Positions 43,358 through 43,574 of a stretch of 43,574 nucleotides of DNA are shown here, piece by piece. Position 1 is the first letter of the stretch. Each line of letters begins with the position of its first letter. The notes under the pieces are model-generated. The model did no database searches. It saw only the letters and a program-made list of their open reading frames with translations, and had not been told where the DNA came from. This DNA is from Pseudomonadota bacterium. Lineage in GTDB: Bacteria; Pseudomonadota; Gammaproteobacteria; Ga0077536. A program made the position numbers and the translations under genes. Location of the stretch: the NCBI GenBank assembly GCA_018668255.1, contig JABISZ010000096.1, positions 1 to 43,574 of the forward strand, given 5' to 3'.

Positions 43358-43574
43358 ATGGCTACAAACACCAAGGACGGAAAAGCTTCGCGCTTAAAGA
43401 CAAGAAAAGCCCTCGCTAAGAAAGTGCCTGCTAAAAAGACACCTGTGAAAAAAACACCCACCAAAAAGGCGCCTGTGAAGAAAGCGCCTGCCAAAAAGGC
43501 ACCTGTGAAGAAAGCGCCTGCCAAAAAGGCACCTGTGAAGAAAGCGCCTGCCAAAAAGGTGCCTGTGAAGAAAG
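43358..43574 (+). CDS. AlgP/histone H1-like Lys-Ala-Pro repeat protein, 5' part
   Basis: The visible 72 codons start with [19 protein letters not shown] and continue as repeats of the type [10 protein letters not shown], very basic and disordered. Such tails bind DNA in AlgP-like proteins of Pseudomonas and relatives. GGGA lies 9 bases before the ATG. The gene continues past the window end. The minus strand in this stretch reads as a long Gly-Ala-Phe-Leu frame, which is only a shadow of the repeats. Confidence 0.75.
   Translation, partial: MATNTKDGKASRLKTRKALAKKVPAKKTPVKKTPTKKAPVKKAPAKKAPVKKAPAKKAPVKKAPAKKVPVKK
43469..43574 (+). repeat. 30-bp tandem coding repeat
   Basis: Three full 30-base units (43469-43498, 43499-43528, 43529-43558) and a partial fourth encode [10 protein letters not shown]. 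They differ mainly in the first codon (GCG, GCA, GCA, GTG). Copy number is likely to vary by slippage. The array is cut by the window end. Confidence 0.8.

Noticed and set aside
43312-43554. Long minus-strand frame rich in Gly-Ala-Phe-Leu
   Set aside because: It is the mirror of the plus-strand Lys-Ala-Pro repeats, which have a ribosome-binding site and fit the AlgP family.

Overview
The window looks like a chromosomal segment of a free-living, aerobic, probably marine Gammaproteobacterium. It is AT-leaning, densely coded on both strands, and carries AlgP/H1-like Lys-Ala-Pro repeats, c4-like cytochromes, a BacNav-type ion channel, an HAE1-type RND pump and a type II citrate synthase. The taxonomic guess is inference from gene content; no rRNA or tRNA gene is visible. 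I see no CRISPR array, insertion sequence or replication origin.

Layout. Positions 1-9.8 kb hold oxidative catabolism genes: an acyl-CoA-dehydrogenase-fold monooxygenase, a cytoplasmic molybdopterin oxidoreductase with a cupin, a luciferase-like monooxygenase paired with a sulfurtransferase, an ion channel, a second luciferase-like enzyme, a GlcG/HbpS-like protein and an HxlR regulator. Positions 10-18.8 kb hold a tungsten/molybdenum aldehyde oxidoreductase of the AOR family, a glutathione transferase, an SDR, a D-aminoacylase-type amidohydrolase, a methyltransferase, an exported dipeptidase, an EthD-like protein and a UPF0178 protein. Positions 19-24.9 kb hold a TetR regulator divergent from an AlkB alkane hydroxylase, a 29-codon gene with a near-perfect ribosome-binding site and its own terminator, an SDR, an IsdG-like monooxygenase, an AhpD-like protein, an isochorismatase-fold hydrolase and a LysR regulator.

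Positions 25-30 kb hold a DUF429-like protein, ChaC, a tyrosine recombinase that has lost catalytic residues, a small exported cysteine-rich protein that seems to start at ATC, and a citrate synthase-MaoC pair. Positions 30-36 kb hold a glutathione transferase with an enol-lactonase (PcaD type), a histidine phosphatase, an aromatic-ring FAD hydroxylase, an amidase and a MATE exporter. Positions 37-43.6 kb hold an RND pump and adaptor, two monoheme cytochromes c, a lipoprotein, and the 5' part of an AlgP-like gene cut by the window end.

How the genes work together. Most units are one or two genes with divergent promoters, a patchwork of peripheral degradation steps (alkane, aldehyde, amide, aromatic or heterocyclic compounds) feeding the TCA cycle, with efflux pumps for protection. 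The best candidates for something undescribed are the 29-aa peptide gene at 21.1 kb, the dead-looking recombinase coupled to a duplicated four-cysteine exported protein at 26.4-28.1 kb, and the Mo-enzyme/cupin/monooxygenase/sulfurtransferase cluster at 0.2-6.7 kb.
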